From NCBI GenBank assembly GCA_037447655.1, contig JBBHKE010000670.1, positions 16,161 to 54,090 of the forward strand: a DNA stretch of 37,930 nt. Direction: 5' to 3'. Shown piece after piece: positions 1 through 10,540 of this stretch. Made by a program: the position numbers and the translations under genes. A model generated the notes under the pieces. It was given only the letters and a program-made list of their open reading frames with translations. It ran no database searches and was not told the DNA's origin. This stretch comes from Zygnema cylindricum. Taxonomy: Eukaryota > Streptophyta > Zygnematophyceae > Zygnematales > Zygnemataceae. Numbering within the stretch: the stretch's first letter is position 1; each line of letters opens with the position of its first letter.

Positions 1-61
1 TAGCCTGTTCTCACACGCCTCTTTTCTACAAAATTCACCGCTGTTTTAGTACGGACACCCA

Positions 62-192
62 TTTTTTGCGATATATATCGCTATGATTTATGTTGGCCCC
101 GGTACGATATATAGAGGAGTCTGCTCGATCGATATTCTATATATTGAATATCGAAATCATCGCGATATGAATTTACCTGATACCCAACACTA
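62..192. repeat. GATATATCG-rich foldback repeat, end fragment
   Basis: AT-rich stretch with many self-complementary GATAT/ATATC words. Its right edge, read on the minus strand, is TAGTGTTGGGTATC, close to the end of the elements starting at 12039 and 14568. The other end is not recognisable in the window, so this is a fragment of that family. Confidence 0.55.
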
Positions 193-376
193 AAAATAGG
201 GTTTATATGTTTAGGGTCAATTTTTTTCTGTTCTTTTTTATATAAAACAAAAAAATAACAAATTAATATAACCTTAAATATACGGTCGCGCGAAGAAAAA
301 ACGGGAGGCCGGGGCGACTTGGACCCCTTCACCATGCTCGCGCGTGCGAAAAAATTCCAAGGTTCATGCAGTACAG

Positions 377-902
377 TGCACCGTGCATCGCTATTAGGGT
401 TAATTATTTTGTCGCCACTTAAAACATCTTTTCTCCGCACACTCTTGTCCGATTCGTAATTTTTGACCACCAATCGGAAGTTGGGAATCTTACCTTTCAA
501 TCGTAACCGTCATATCTAAAAACCGGCTAGTGTGTACGGAGAAAATTTGATTAAAGAGAAGAAAAAACATTAACACCATAGTTTAAAAGTAGGCGTTTTT
601 ATGGTAGGCCTTTGTTCAACGCCTTTATCGTAAGTTGTGTTATGGGCTTTTCGTGTGATCTTCTTAGATCCCTACTTTGATTAGCGACCGTCCAAATCTG
701 ACGGTGTAAATTTTTTTTTTTTGTCCGAGTGTTCTAATTGGTCCAATTTTTTGTCCGAATGCTTTAATTGGTCCGAATAGGTCCGAATACAATATGGGTC
801 TTAAGGTCATATTGTATGTTTTGCATACAATAGGCATATTGTATGGGCCTACTTTCACCTACTTTTGAACTATGATTAACACTAATAGCGACACACGGTG
901 TA
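377..902. mobile_element. Family I TA-type MITE, interrupted by a second element
   Basis: Non-coding inverted-repeat element. The left end reads TGCACCGTGCATCGCTATTA, and the right end is a divergent inverse (AATAGCGACACACGGTGTA). The inner arm (CGCCACTTAAAACAT...) matches the copies at 1191 and 18416. The right end is displaced by an insertion at 577-874; without it the element is about 220 bp, like its relatives. No coding capacity, so it would have been moved by a transposase supplied elsewhere. Confidence 0.75.
577..874. mobile_element. 298-bp TIR element with 8-bp target duplication (hAT-like MITE)
   Basis: The ends are CATAGTTTAAAAGTAGG and, inverted, CATAGTTCAAAAGTAGG. It is flanked on both sides by the identical octamer ATTAACAC (569-576 and 875-882). 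Removing the element and one octamer restores the family I MITE around it. Eight-bp duplications are typical of hAT transposases, but the terminal bases are not a classic hAT end, so the superfamily is inferred from duplication length. No coding capacity. Confidence 0.8.
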
Positions 903-1190
903 CAACAGTGAGTCATGTATAAATTTTTCATCACTGTCGTGGAACACCTAACGGCGCGTCAGCATATGCGTGACGTGACGAACACAGACTGGAGAACCTC
1001 CAAAATGAAAGGACACTACAATACATAACTCGTTGTCACATAGAATCTGACAGAAAAAACCTCACCTGTAAACCCATTCATTGATATTCGTTCATAAAAA
1101 GTATACTCACTAGATAAGGGATCATAAATAATCAGATCATTTGCTCCGAACTTGCCTTTCTCGTTTAAATAATTATCTAAATCTCTACAC

Positions 1191-1411
1191 TACACCTTGA
1201 ATTGCTATTAGCGTCAATGTCTTTTTCGCCACTTAAAACATATTTTCTCCACACACACATGTCGGATTTTCAATTTGAAACCACCAATCGGAAGATGGGA
1301 ATGTTACCTTTCAATCGCAACCGTCGGATCCACAATCCGACAAGTGTGTACGGAGAAAAGATGTTTTAAGTGGAGAAAAAAACCTTGACGCTAATAGCGA
1401 TTCGCGGTGTA
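1191..1411. mobile_element. Family I TA-type MITE, best-preserved copy
   Basis: 221-bp foldback element beginning TACACC and ending GGTGTA. The arms pair over roughly 90 bp: the left arm carries TTTTTCGCCACTTAAAACAT and the right arm ends GATGTTTTAAGTGGAGAAAA. Between the arms are only short linkers, so the single strand could form one long hairpin. No open frame. Confidence 0.85.
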
Positions 1412-1589
1412 GTTCTGGTATTCCTTAACCGCTTGCGACTTTTAAGGGAACCAAAACTAATCTCAACTTCCACAATAGAAAACATTTTTTTTTTTTTTTT
1501 TTTCACAATTCCAAACATCTCAGACACTCTTCCTCTTTAGAATAGCCTTATTCGTCCAGTTCTTATCTCCATCCTGGTTTTTTTTTTTT

Positions 1590-2247
1590 TTTTTTGCCCA
1601 CCACCAAACCCTAATTTTAACTATGTCACACCCTTGACTCTAATCGTATAACCAACAAACACCCCAACCTCTAATCTAAAATTTAGGTCTGACTTGGAAC
1701 CCTAACCCTATCTTAAAAACTTCCAAAACCCGAGACTTTCAATTTTAAAATCACGACTTTTTTGATTGTCAAACCCTAAAAGTTAATCCTACCGCCCACT
1801 CCTCCGCGAAACCTAATCCTAACCCTAACCCTAACTCTATCCCTAACCCTAACCTTAACCCTAACCGTAACTCCGAGTTAACTTCCAACATTATTTTCAA
1901 AACTGTAAACTTAACCCTAACCCTATCCCTCAATTCCAATCCTGTTACCCTAATCTGAATCCAATCCTCTTATCTTTCACAACCCTAATCCATCACCGGG
2001 ATTTATTTTTAGATCTTAACCCGCATTTCATATCCGAACCCTAATGTAAAATCTCAATCTCTTTTTCCACATCCGAACCCTATTTTCAGATCGTAAGCCT
2101 TAATTCAGATCCCAACCCTAATTTTGGATCCGAACCCTAATTTAAGATCGCAATCCTAATTCTGATTTAAACCCTCAGATAAGTTCTGAACCCTAATTTG
2201 GGAGCCGAAAAACCCTCGTTGGATAATTTGAAACCCTAATTGAAACC
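1590..2247 (+). promoter_or_regulatory. Telo-box-rich promoter/5' leader
   Basis: Contains many AACCCTAA and GAACCCTAAT words. The densest part, 1812-1870, approximates a short CCCTAA array with interruptions. In plants such telo-boxes are known promoter and leader elements, often in translation and cell-cycle genes. They stop just before the ATG at 2248, which supports transcription to the right. No clear TATA box or start site was assigned. Confidence 0.5.
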
Positions 2248-2602
2248 ATGGGAGAAGGATACAACGGAGAAGATGATTCTCCCAATCTTATGGAATCAAC
2301 AGATTTTTCGCCTAATATAGACGAAGGCGAAGATTTGTACCCGATGGAAAATATGCCGATGACTCCGGAAAACTCCGCGACCGATTTAACACAACAAAGT
2401 TGGGTCACAAATGCGAATACGGAAAATGGAACGGAAAAAAATAACGTTATTTCGGAACCTCAATTACAATTTTCCCCTTTAATAGCGAAAGCGAGAGCTT
2501 CGGCAATTTCCGGAAACACTTTAAATTCTCAAAAAACTTTTCACGGCGACTATTTGAACCTTTCAACGAATCATCGGATTTTAAAAATGCTTACAAAGGA
2601 AG
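2248..2602 (+). CDS. Probable first coding exon, unknown acidic protein
   Basis: The ATG at 2248 follows the telo-box leader. It opens 118 codons rich in Asp, Glu, Asn and Ser, with no domain I recognise; the end (YLNLSTNHRILKMLTKE) is less acidic. At 2601-2607 the sequence AG|GTGAG is a strong plant splice donor, after which the frame becomes low-complexity and soon stops. I therefore end the exon at 2602, in phase 1. I could not place the next exon: the obvious acceptor at 3192 does not keep the frame. An acceptor near 3280, which would join GCT GGC AGG, is possible but weak. The start choice is supported by position, not by homology. Confidence 0.5.
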
Positions 2603-2983
2603 GTGAGAAGGGGAGGGAGAGGGAGGTGGCTGAAATTAAATGGGGCTGAAATTTTTAAGTTGAAAGAGGTATATAATTGGAAATTTATTTTAGGGTAACT
2701 CGGTTAAAAATTTTGAGAAGAGAAAAGAAGGGTGGATGTAGGAAAAATGGGGTAAAAATGGGGTCAAAATGTGGTGAAAATGGAAATGAGTACAGCCGAA
2801 TATGGGGAGTAAAATCGGGAAAAAGTAAAAGAAAAAGAAAATGACAACAACATTTTTGGGTGACGTTGCTTTTGGTTTGAAAATGTTTTTTTTTTAGTGA
2901 ATGAATGTAAAAATGTAAAAATGGAATTATCTGTGATTGGCTGTATTGTTTGAAGATATACTCGAAAGAATGGTTATTCATCT

Positions 2984-3160
2984 CTCACTCTCTCCCTCTT
3001 CCTCTCCTCCTCCCTCCTCCCTCTCCACTCTCTCCCTCTCCCTCTCTCTCTCTCTCCCTTTCCCCCTCTCCCCCTCTCTCCCTCTCCCTCTCCCTCTCCC
3101 CCTCCCTCTCTCTTTCTCCCTCTCCCTCTCTGCTTTTTTTCTCCCTCCCTCCCACACACA
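2984..3160. repeat. CT-rich low-complexity tract
   Basis: Almost pure pyrimidine run of CTCTCC/CCCTCT units. It gives artefactual open frames on both strands. Directly downstream, CTTTTTTCTCAG (ending 3192) would make a good splice acceptor, so the tract may be an intron polypyrimidine region. Confidence 0.8.
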
Positions 3161-3198
3161 TACACACTATGAGTTCCCTCCTTTTTTCTCAGCCCGCC

Positions 3199-4527
3199 AT
3201 GGATAGCTCTGGTTCCATGCAATCCAGTTCCGTAAATTACAGAAACCTGCCATTTGGCAGTTCCGAGGCATCGCCAGCTGGCAGGGAAACTTCCAAGAAC
3301 CTTCCCAGGCAATTCCAAAAGCCTCATCTCCTCTTCTCTCCCTCTCCCTCTCGACCAATGGAATTTCCTCCTTCTGACCTCCCTGACCGCCATGGCTTCT
3401 TTCCCATAGCCAGGGAAGGATCGAGAGAGAATGAGAAGGGGGGAGAGAGGGAGAGAGAGAATGAATGTCTTTCTTTCGGAGGAGATTTTCCGTACAGCAG
3501 TCCTTTTCCTGAACCCTTACCCAAAACCCTAATTTTTTCTGAACCTCTCCAAGCAAGTACAGCTGGCGCGAGGATAATCCTCCGGAGAATCCAAAAAAAA
3601 AAAGAGGAAATTAAACAAAATTTAAATTTTCATGGAAAAAATTTAAATCTTCCATCTTTACATTTTTACGAAACACTAAACGAAGAAGAGAACAGTTGCA
3701 GACAAAAAAAAGAAGTAAAAGAAGAAGAGGAAGAAGAAGAAAAGGAAAAGGAAGGTGAAGAAGAAGGCAAGGAGGGAGAGTCACCGACAGTTTCCCCCGG
3801 AAGCTCCGCATGTCCCTGCTGTGGGAGCTCCAGCTTGTGCCACGTCACCCTAACTCTCTCCTGTTCCCCCTCTCCCATGGCTTCCCCTCGTCCTCCACAT
3901 CCCTCCTCTCCTTCTCCTTCCGTTTCTGCTGCACAAGTCTCAACGAAAAGTCGACAGGTGTCCCTTTGTCGCCATCTCGTGCAAGCTTTGTATTCGCAGC
4001 CTGCTCCTTTTTCTACCAATGCTGACGTCACCATCCAAGTCAGCAACCACCTCAACAGCCACGTCAGCAGCCATGGCTGCTTGCAGCCTTCGAATACGAA
4101 CCAATTGGAATACAGTCCGACCTCTTCTCCTCGACCGCCATTGGTCGGTGGCGGTTATTCGACGGCTTTACCCTCTCCAAGAAGCCCGTTGAGTCGCGTT
4201 TTAAACGTCGGGAACGAAAACCCTAATTTTGGGTTTGGTTTTGGGAATGATACAAAAAGCTTTCCCAGGACTCCATTTGACTGCTTGCCAGCTCAGCAAC
4301 AGAGAGCCTATAAGCTTCCTCCTCCCCCGCTGACGTCCTCCAATCAGGGGTTGACAGGTGGCAGTCCACTGAAATTTTCAGAAGGGGAAAGCAGAGGAGA
4401 AAGGTGTCAGGGTCATGCGCAAAGGGAGGCTGAGAAAGGAGCTCAGATAAAGACGAACAATATTCTATCGCATATGACTGTTTTGTCTCCGTCCGTGAAA
4501 AATAGGCGTCACATCACACTGCGGTAG
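3199..4527 (+). CDS. Long Ser/Pro-rich open frame, hypothetical protein
   Basis: Open for 443 codons from the ATG at 3199; the frame is open further upstream, but only through the CT tract. The product is low-complexity: a Ser/Pro-rich N-terminus, a Lys/Glu-only stretch in the middle (around 3700-3780), a short Cys-rich patch (CPCCGSSSLC) and a Pro/Ser-rich C-terminus with FGFGFG. No family is recognised. An acceptor at 3192 just before the ATG suggests this could be a downstream exon of the gene starting at 2248, but the phases do not agree. The two AACCCTAATTTT words inside it look more like leader DNA than coding DNA. Composition-driven openness is a real alternative. Confidence 0.35.
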   Translation: MDSSGSMQSSSVNYRNLPFGSSEASPAGRETSKNLPRQFQKPHLLFSPSPSRPMEFPPSDLPDRHGFFPIAREGSRENEKGGERERENECLSFGGDFPYSSPFPEPLPKTLIFSEPLQASTAGARIILRRIQKKKEEIKQNLNFHGKNLNLPSLHFYETLNEEENSCRQKKEVKEEEEEEEKEKEGEEEGKEGESPTVSPGSSACPCCGSSSLCHVTLTLSCSPSPMASPRPPHPSSPSPSVSAAQVSTKSRQVSLCRHLVQALYSQPAPFSTNADVTIQVSNHLNSHVSSHGCLQPSNTNQLEYSPTSSPRPPLVGGGYSTALPSPRSPLSRVLNVGNENPNFGFGFGNDTKSFPRTPFDCLPAQQQRAYKLPPPPLTSSNQGLTGGSPLKFSEGESRGERCQGHAQREAEKGAQIKTNNILSHMTVLSPSVKNRRHITLR

Positions 4528-5148
4528 AGTTAGATAGTCTTGAAGATAGAAAGTTGGCGGTAAAATTGGCAGTTTTTACGTTTTGAACGAGTTTTAAAAC
4601 TTTGTGAAAAGATTCTGAAAAATGGAGGTAAAAAGGGAAAATGGGTGTTGTTAGTTATTGTTCCGCATTTTACATTATCGCTTTATTTAGAAATTATGAC
4701 AGCATTTGAAGAGTGTATAGTGGTTAGACTTGAGGTTTTTGTAGTTATAGTGATATCTGGCACAGCTGTGATAAGAGATAGAAAAAAAACGCATAGACAA
4801 TTAAATTTTGTTAGGCATTTAGGTATTCATCATTTTTTTCATCTCCACTTATTCATTTCATTATTTTTTCATCTCCACTTATTCATTTCATTATTCATTC
4901 ATTTTTAGGGATTATTTTAGCAGGTCGTCAGGTGGTCTTTTATCACAAGAACCACAAAGCATGTATATGAACATTTTTGATGTTATAAGTCCCAGAATTA
5001 TCTCAGTTCTTCTCCATAATGATTAGACTTTTAGTTCTTTAATCTTTGTTTGGTTCAAAGACTTATTAACAGAGATTTTTTTTGCAGTTTGTTTGCATGG
5101 AATGTAATTATATGGTTCTTGCCTCTTTTAGGATAAGTTTATTACTGT
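4528..5148. other. Gene-free stretch with a tandem repeat
   Basis: No coding signal seen. The only structure is two copies of a 30-bp unit at 4832-4891, each containing ATCTCCACTTATTCATTTCA. Confidence 0.6.
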
Positions 5149-5245
5149 CGTTACTGGCCAGTAACCACAATAATCGTACAGGTGTACTTTTTTTACAAAA
5201 TTGTACAGTTTTCTGTATGATTCCTGTGATTACTGGCCAATAACG
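5149..5245. repeat. Small foldback (inverted repeat) element
   Basis: Two 33-bp arms (5149-5181 and 5213-5245) are inverted copies with a few mismatches, both built on TTACTGGCCAGTAA / TTATTGGCCAGTAA followed by a GTACAG-like end, around a 31-bp loop. A half copy lies near 5355-5395 and a diverged copy at about 6047-6145. No coding capacity; probably a tiny MITE family. Confidence 0.6.
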
Positions 5246-5630
5246 CCACTTATAGGTCTTGTGTGAAAATAAGTGGTTATCTGGGCGATATTGCCAAAAA
5301 GAAAACCGACAGAAAACCGCACAAAATAGTACATTTCCCACTATTAAGGTTACTGGTTACTGATTACTGGCCAGTCACGTCCATAATCCAGTATGTGTTA
5401 AATATCCTACAGGGTAAATTATACATAAGAAAGAAAAATATTTTATTATCAATAACGCGATGGTGAAACCATCGAAGTGCAAAACATGATTGAAATGGAA
5501 AATTGTTGTCTACCATTAAAGGCAAAACATGAAAAACCCAACAAACAAACAAAGCTAAGCGACACTACAAGCAATAAATTGAAAGCTAGAGAAACAAAAA
5601 CCAAACTAAAACTACACACTAAAGAAAATG

Positions 5631-5752
5631 CACCATCGAGCCGAAGTCTAAAACAATTCTACACTAAAGGTCGGAATTACAAATATCAATGCACCATCGA
5701 GCCGAAGCCTAAAACAATTCCACAATATAGGTCGGAATTACAAATATCACAT
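5631..5752. repeat. Two-copy tandem repeat, 61-bp unit
   Basis: Units 5631-5691 and 5692-5752 differ at only a few positions. Both start CACCATCGAGCCGAAG and end with TCGGAATTACAAATATCA. No gene is recognised across it. Confidence 0.85.
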
Positions 5753-8024
5753 ATGTGCCCCGAGTGTAGAGGAGGTAAGTCTCTCAGTCCACGACCATCA
5801 TTCACCACCGTGCTCTATAGGATGAGGGCCGAAGTTTGAAAGCAGTGAAGGGCGACAGGGACACGTGGCGGTAGAAAGCTGACATGAGGGTTGGGGAAGG
5901 GCTACCAGGTTTTGTAACTTCAAAAGATCGCCGAGCACAATCACTTGAGAAGCTGTATTTGATTATTTATATATGGCAAACAAATGAATGATTCTTCCAA
6001 TTTCAGCAAAAGCTGAGCTGGAAGAAATTAATATATTACCGTAAGGTAGCGGTCATAGTTGCAGTAATCGTACAGAAAAATGTTCGATAATGCAATGGAT
6101 CTTAATTTTTTTTGTAAGATTATTGCGATTACTCGTCAGTGACGCCAGTAATACCGACAAAAACATATGACTGTTTAAAAGTAAAAAAGCATGAAGTCAA
6201 GATATCGTAAAACATCACAACAACTCGGGCAACCACCAGCCACATCATTGTATGACTAAAACACATTTAAAATTTGTTTGAGTGTCATTTAACAATACCA
6301 CTTTCATTCTATTAAGGTAACTTACTATAATTAAGTCTTGGGCTTTATCTGGTGTTTATATTAAAAACAATTGAACAAACTTGTGAATTTTGTTTGTGTG
6401 AGGCTTGTTATTTCGCCTGTATACCATTCACTGTTTTTTGTCATTTTTTAACAACAGTTAACATTCTTCTATTACAACGAGGTTATAACATAAGGACATG
6501 AAGACCAATCATTCATTTAAGAAATTTCCAGTTATTACACTTCTTTCTTTGGACAATCAACATTTGCAAAGACAATAATTACTAAAACTGAACCAAAGTC
6601 ATAGCCAATGGTGGATTGCACCCAGTGGTGGTTTTCGACAGAAAAATTTACACATTCTTTTTTTCTTGTTTCAGTATTGATTTACGCAAAGCAGCGTGGA
6701 CTTTTCCACTTTGTATAAAGAAATGACATTTTTGAGGTTGGAGAAGAAGCTTCCGTTTAACTTCATCGCTATTTATTTTTAAAATAAGGACTGTCAAGTT
6801 TTACCCCCATCAGTCTAAGTTTGACCCTCATTGACCAACTTCAAAAAGTATGGGTTTTACTTTCAAGTAGTAGTTTTTACTGATATTTATCTTAAATTTT
6901 TTATAATCTTAATCTTCACTTAATCTTTATACTAAATTCAGCAAAAACTTGAATAGAAATCAGCCAAAAAACTAGAATTCACATAAACACAAAAAAAACA
7001 GCACATCACTACGTACACTTCCATTTAAAAACTATAAATCAGCCATTCTTAAAACAAAATGTGGAAAAAGAATCAACATTTCTATTTACATTTCCGAATG
7101 ATAGATTTCGCATTTCCGTTGACAGATTATGGAAAATAATGAAAAAAAACCAACCAGAATTGGTATGGGTGATTGGAGTTTTTGTGGGTTTTGCGATCTC
7201 GCTTTTAAGCCACCAAATTTGTCTACTAACTTTTCAACTTTTCTATACTGTAAACTAGAGTGAAAGTACATTTTCTGAAAGTTTTATCATAAAGAAAGTA
7301 AGACCTCCTATCCATATATATTCACATATACAACCTAATTTCTTGTTGATCTAAAAATAAATCTGCGTAGACTTTTCCTGTCACATCTCAGAGAAAATTT
7401 CAAACCCTAAAAGATTTAAAAAAAAAAAAACAAAAAAAGGTTATAAAGCCGTCAAAATTATTCAAAAACATCTCGAAAGATTGAGTCATTAACAGGCTCG
7501 TGATCTACAAGAATTGATCTATGGGAATCTAAAAAAAAAAAAAAAAAAACGGAAAACCCAACCATGGAAATCGGCGACCTGTTCCGTTCCCCTGATGTCC
7601 TGTCACACCTTTTGTAGAATGATGTGATGTAAGTGACGTCATGTCAAAAGGAATAAAAAATAATATCCACAAAACTTGGCAAACTCCCTCTCTCTCTCTT
7701 TTCTGGTCCTCCAATTGGCGTTTTTTTCCCCTTCCATACTCCTTTCCCCCTTCCTCCTCCCATCTCTCTTCACCACCTTTCCTTCTTCTCAAATTATTTA
7801 TTCAATTCTACCTTCACCAACTCAAAATTGGCAAACCTAGCCCGTATTTTTTCCCCCTCGTTATCCCATCCCGAAAAAAAAGGAAAATTGTAGACAGCTC
7901 TCTAAATCATATTTCCCCCACCTGCCCCCAAATCTCCTCTCTTTCCCTTATTTTGTCCTTAAATGTTGCCCATTTCCCTCTTTATTTTCCCCATTTCCCC
8001 CATTTCCCCCTTTTTCCCGGCGCG
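5753..8024. other. Gene-free AT-rich stretch
   Basis: No supported gene. Contains a diverged foldback copy near 6047-6145, poly-A runs near 7419 and 7530, and a pyrimidine-rich segment 7680-8020 that is probably the 3' flank of the minus-strand gene at 8025-9086. Short frames here carry no recognisable motif. Confidence 0.5.
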
Positions 8025-9086
8025 TCATCGACGAATCACAACCGCCGCCAATCCTCGCGAAATAATGTCCACTTCCTCTCCCTTCCCTTCTGTGACAGGT
8101 GGCACAATCACGACGGAATCTGCCAATGGGAGCGGCGGTAGTCGATGAGCTGTCACTGTCGCCGGAAACTTCCGGCTTTGCGACCTCGTCGCGGTCCGGG
8201 AAAAAGACGACGGGGAAACACTATTCGACGTGCCTCTCTCGTGACAGCTGACACCTGGCACTAAACTAACTCGCGGACTTTTTTCAGCCAATCCTGAGGA
8301 GCTACAAGACGTGTTCGTATTATCGAGCTCGAACCTGTCGAATTTTTCGAATCTTTCCGATTTTTCCGACATTCCCGGAGAAACCATATTTTGATCCCAA
8401 TCCAAAACTTGTCGAGAAGAAGCCGAAGACAAAGGCGTTACGTTACGAGGAGAATTTAAAGAAAAGGGAATCTTGGTAGTCTCCAATCTAAATTCACTTT
8501 CTTTCAAATCTCTCACTCCTGGGGAAAGACTCGGAGGCCGGGAATCTCGGAAAGAGACCGATTTCCCGTTGATTTTTTTTTCGAACCCCGTCGACTCGCT
8601 TCCCCTATTCTGCCAGTCTTTACTATCCACACTATTTCTGGTTTCTCCGTTGAGACAGCTCATTGTGATAGGACCACTGAAATACTGACGCGTGCCGTTT
8701 CTATGTGTGCTATGGGGAATCGGTCCCGATCTCGGCCACGAAGACCGTAAATCCGCCATGGATTCCTGGGAGCTCGGGACGAGGGGACCGGAGAGGTTTC
8801 GGTTTTGGTACATTTTCATGGCTGCCTTTGCCCTGGAAGGACACGTGGCAGCATTGGAGGGAGGAGAGGTGGCGTAGTTTTCCGGATGATCGTCGGAGAA
8901 GGCTTCTTGGGAGAGAGCTATGAAGGTGGCAGAGTCCACGTGGACGAATTTGATTGGACTAGAGGCGCCGGAGGAGGGAGTGGGAGAGAGAGGAGAGCGA
9001 GGAGAGTTGGGAAATACTTTGTTTCTGAAAATTTTTGAGCGAACGTCGGAAACCTGGATAGGATCTGGAGCGAAGGTCCTATCCAT
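8025..9086 (-). CDS. Hypothetical Ser/Pro-rich disordered protein
   Basis: A complete 353-codon frame, unbroken from ATG at 9086 to TGA at 8025, in a region whose GC content is higher than its flanks. The N-terminus (DPIQVSDVRSKIFRNKVFPN) is followed by a Ser/Pro segment with repeated SP sites (NSPRSPLSPTPSSGASSP). A more ordered stretch comes next (KFVHVDSATFIALSQEAF), then a long Ser/Arg-rich tail. There is no signal peptide, membrane segment or domain that I recognise; many S/T-P sites suggest a phosphorylated regulatory or scaffold protein, but that is inference. The start is the first ATG after a GA-rich, UTR-like stretch. No donor/acceptor pair interrupts it, so a single exon is the simplest model. 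Confidence 0.55.
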   Translation of the reverse strand: MDRTFAPDPIQVSDVRSKIFRNKVFPNSPRSPLSPTPSSGASSPIKFVHVDSATFIALSQEAFSDDHPENYATSPPSNAATCPSRAKAAMKMYQNRNLSGPLVPSSQESMADLRSSWPRSGPIPHSTHRNGTRQYFSGPITMSCLNGETRNSVDSKDWQNRGSESTGFEKKINGKSVSFRDSRPPSLSPGVRDLKESEFRLETTKIPFSLNSPRNVTPLSSASSRQVLDWDQNMVSPGMSEKSERFEKFDRFELDNTNTSCSSSGLAEKSPRVSLVPGVSCHERGTSNSVSPSSFSRTATRSQSRKFPATVTAHRLPPLPLADSVVIVPPVTEGKGEEVDIISRGLAAVVIRR

Positions 9087-9189
9087 GGCGAAATAAAGAG
9101 AGAGAGGAAAGAGGGAAAGAAGGAAGATGGAGAGAGAGAGGGAGTAGAGGCTAAGTCTGAGATCTCAACATCGCGTGACGTGACGAGAG

Positions 9190-9256
9190 GGCGGGAAGGG
9201 AAGGGGAAGGGGAAAGGGAAGGGGAAGGGGAAAGGAGGGGAAGGAGGGGAAAAGGA
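9190..9256. repeat. GGGAAG/GGGGAA purine repeat in the leader of the minus-strand gene
   Basis: At least eight runs of three or more G separated by AA or A on the plus strand, 100-170 bp upstream of the ATG at 9086. The plus strand could form G-quadruplexes; the minus-strand transcript would be C-rich here. Confidence 0.75.
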
Positions 9257-9299
9257 GTCGGGAAGAGGGCGAAACGGAGGATTTGACAAAAAATTGAAC

Positions 9300-10460
9300 G
9301 TCCGGTGGTCTTAGAAGGGTAGGCCAATAACCGTTCGTTCCGTGGCGGTCAAAGTCAGCGCGAAAAATGGCGCGAAAACTCGCAGAAGGGAAGCGACAGA
9401 CTGGCGGGTCCAGTATCGAGTAATATGTGCACGTGCTGAGACACGCGGCAGTATATGATTGTACGGAGGGCTGCTTTCAGCTCGCGGAAAGTACGGATGT
9501 GAAGTGGAAGTGGTATACTAACTATCTACGCGGACATCTCGACAATATTCCGGGAAATGCGGGAATATAGATTGCAATTTCGGGTAGAGTCAACGGAGGG
9601 CGATTCGGTCAAAGAGATCAGAGAGCCGTTTGAGACGTGACACGTGCAGAGAAGCTGACGAAGGAACGAACGCTGTACTTTTTATCTGGATGTGTTGTCA
9701 TGGAGATTCGGGCGTCGGAATAAAATTTGCAGAACTCTGTACGGTTCTGGCTGTCGGGGACACGGTAGGGACACTCTTCGCGGATTGGGCAACGCAAGAG
9801 CACTGTCTTGGTCATTTAGTCCAAAAAATCGATGACTTTATCCGTATTGACCACGATCTACCCTAAACGAAACGTGACACGCTACGGCTATATGGTCTCG
9901 TGCAGTTAATGCCAACTTCCAATGATGTTACGGTCAAACGTGATTACGCAAGCACTATGGTAAACCATACATACGGTCATCATGAAAACCGTACAAAGAA
10001 GCGTCAAAAAATTGAGCATATTCTATAGATGTTACATATAGTATCTGAATGGTAGTGAGAGTTCTGACAGTGTACTATGACGTACAGTTACTGTATGGTC
10101 TATTTTGAATGAGCCGCCACAAAAGCCACGAGGAGCCGCAGAGGGTTTATCGTGGGTCCAATCACTTTGCTCAAGTTCCCGAATGTCATCTCGTACAGTC
10201 TGGCGTCATCTAAAAAGACAGCAAACTGCGGTTCCGACAAAGATACGGAGCCACTAAACTTCTATGTGTACTTTCTCTGTTTCAGTTTGCTGTTCACACT
10301 GGGAAAATGGTTCGCACCTAGCCGAAACCCTACAAGACAGCTGTCAATAACAAGTTTGAATGATAGCATTTCAGATAAAGACAAAATTTTAAAGTACATG
10401 CTGACCTCAAGCATGCTTACTCAAGCCACTGACCGTACAGTAAAAATCTAGGAAAAGACA
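9300..10460. other. No gene recognised
   Basis: Intergenic DNA rich in GTAC-containing words such as CGTACAG and GTACGG. The short frames (for example 10152-10451) have no recognisable motif. Confidence 0.5.
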
Positions 10461-10463
10461 AAA

Positions 10464-10540
10464 GTCCGGGCGGCTCAGATGGTTAAAGGACTTGAACGGA
10501 TGTGACGGTCCGTCTGAGCGTCAATCTTGAAATATTGACA
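10464..10540 (+). repeat. tRNA-like SINE head (candidate)
   Basis: GTCCGGGCGGCTCAGATGGT resembles the 5' end and D-arm (Pol III box A) of a tRNA, and the following GACTTGAACGG falls where an anticodon arm would be. A degenerate box B-like GCGTCAATCTT lies about 40 nt downstream of box A. The acceptor and T stems do not pair, so this is not a working tRNA; a decayed tRNA-derived SINE is more likely. The 3' end is not defined. Confidence 0.35.

Noticed and set aside
1680-1880. True telomere or chromosome end
   Set aside because: The array is short, interrupted and followed by genes and ordinary DNA on both sides.
2974-3393. Minus-strand Arg/Glu/Gly-rich frames over the CT tract
   Set aside because: Pure low-complexity translation of a pyrimidine repeat, with no start context or motif.
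5631-5752. CRISPR-like array
   Set aside because: Only two head-to-tail copies without spacers, in a eukaryote-like sequence.
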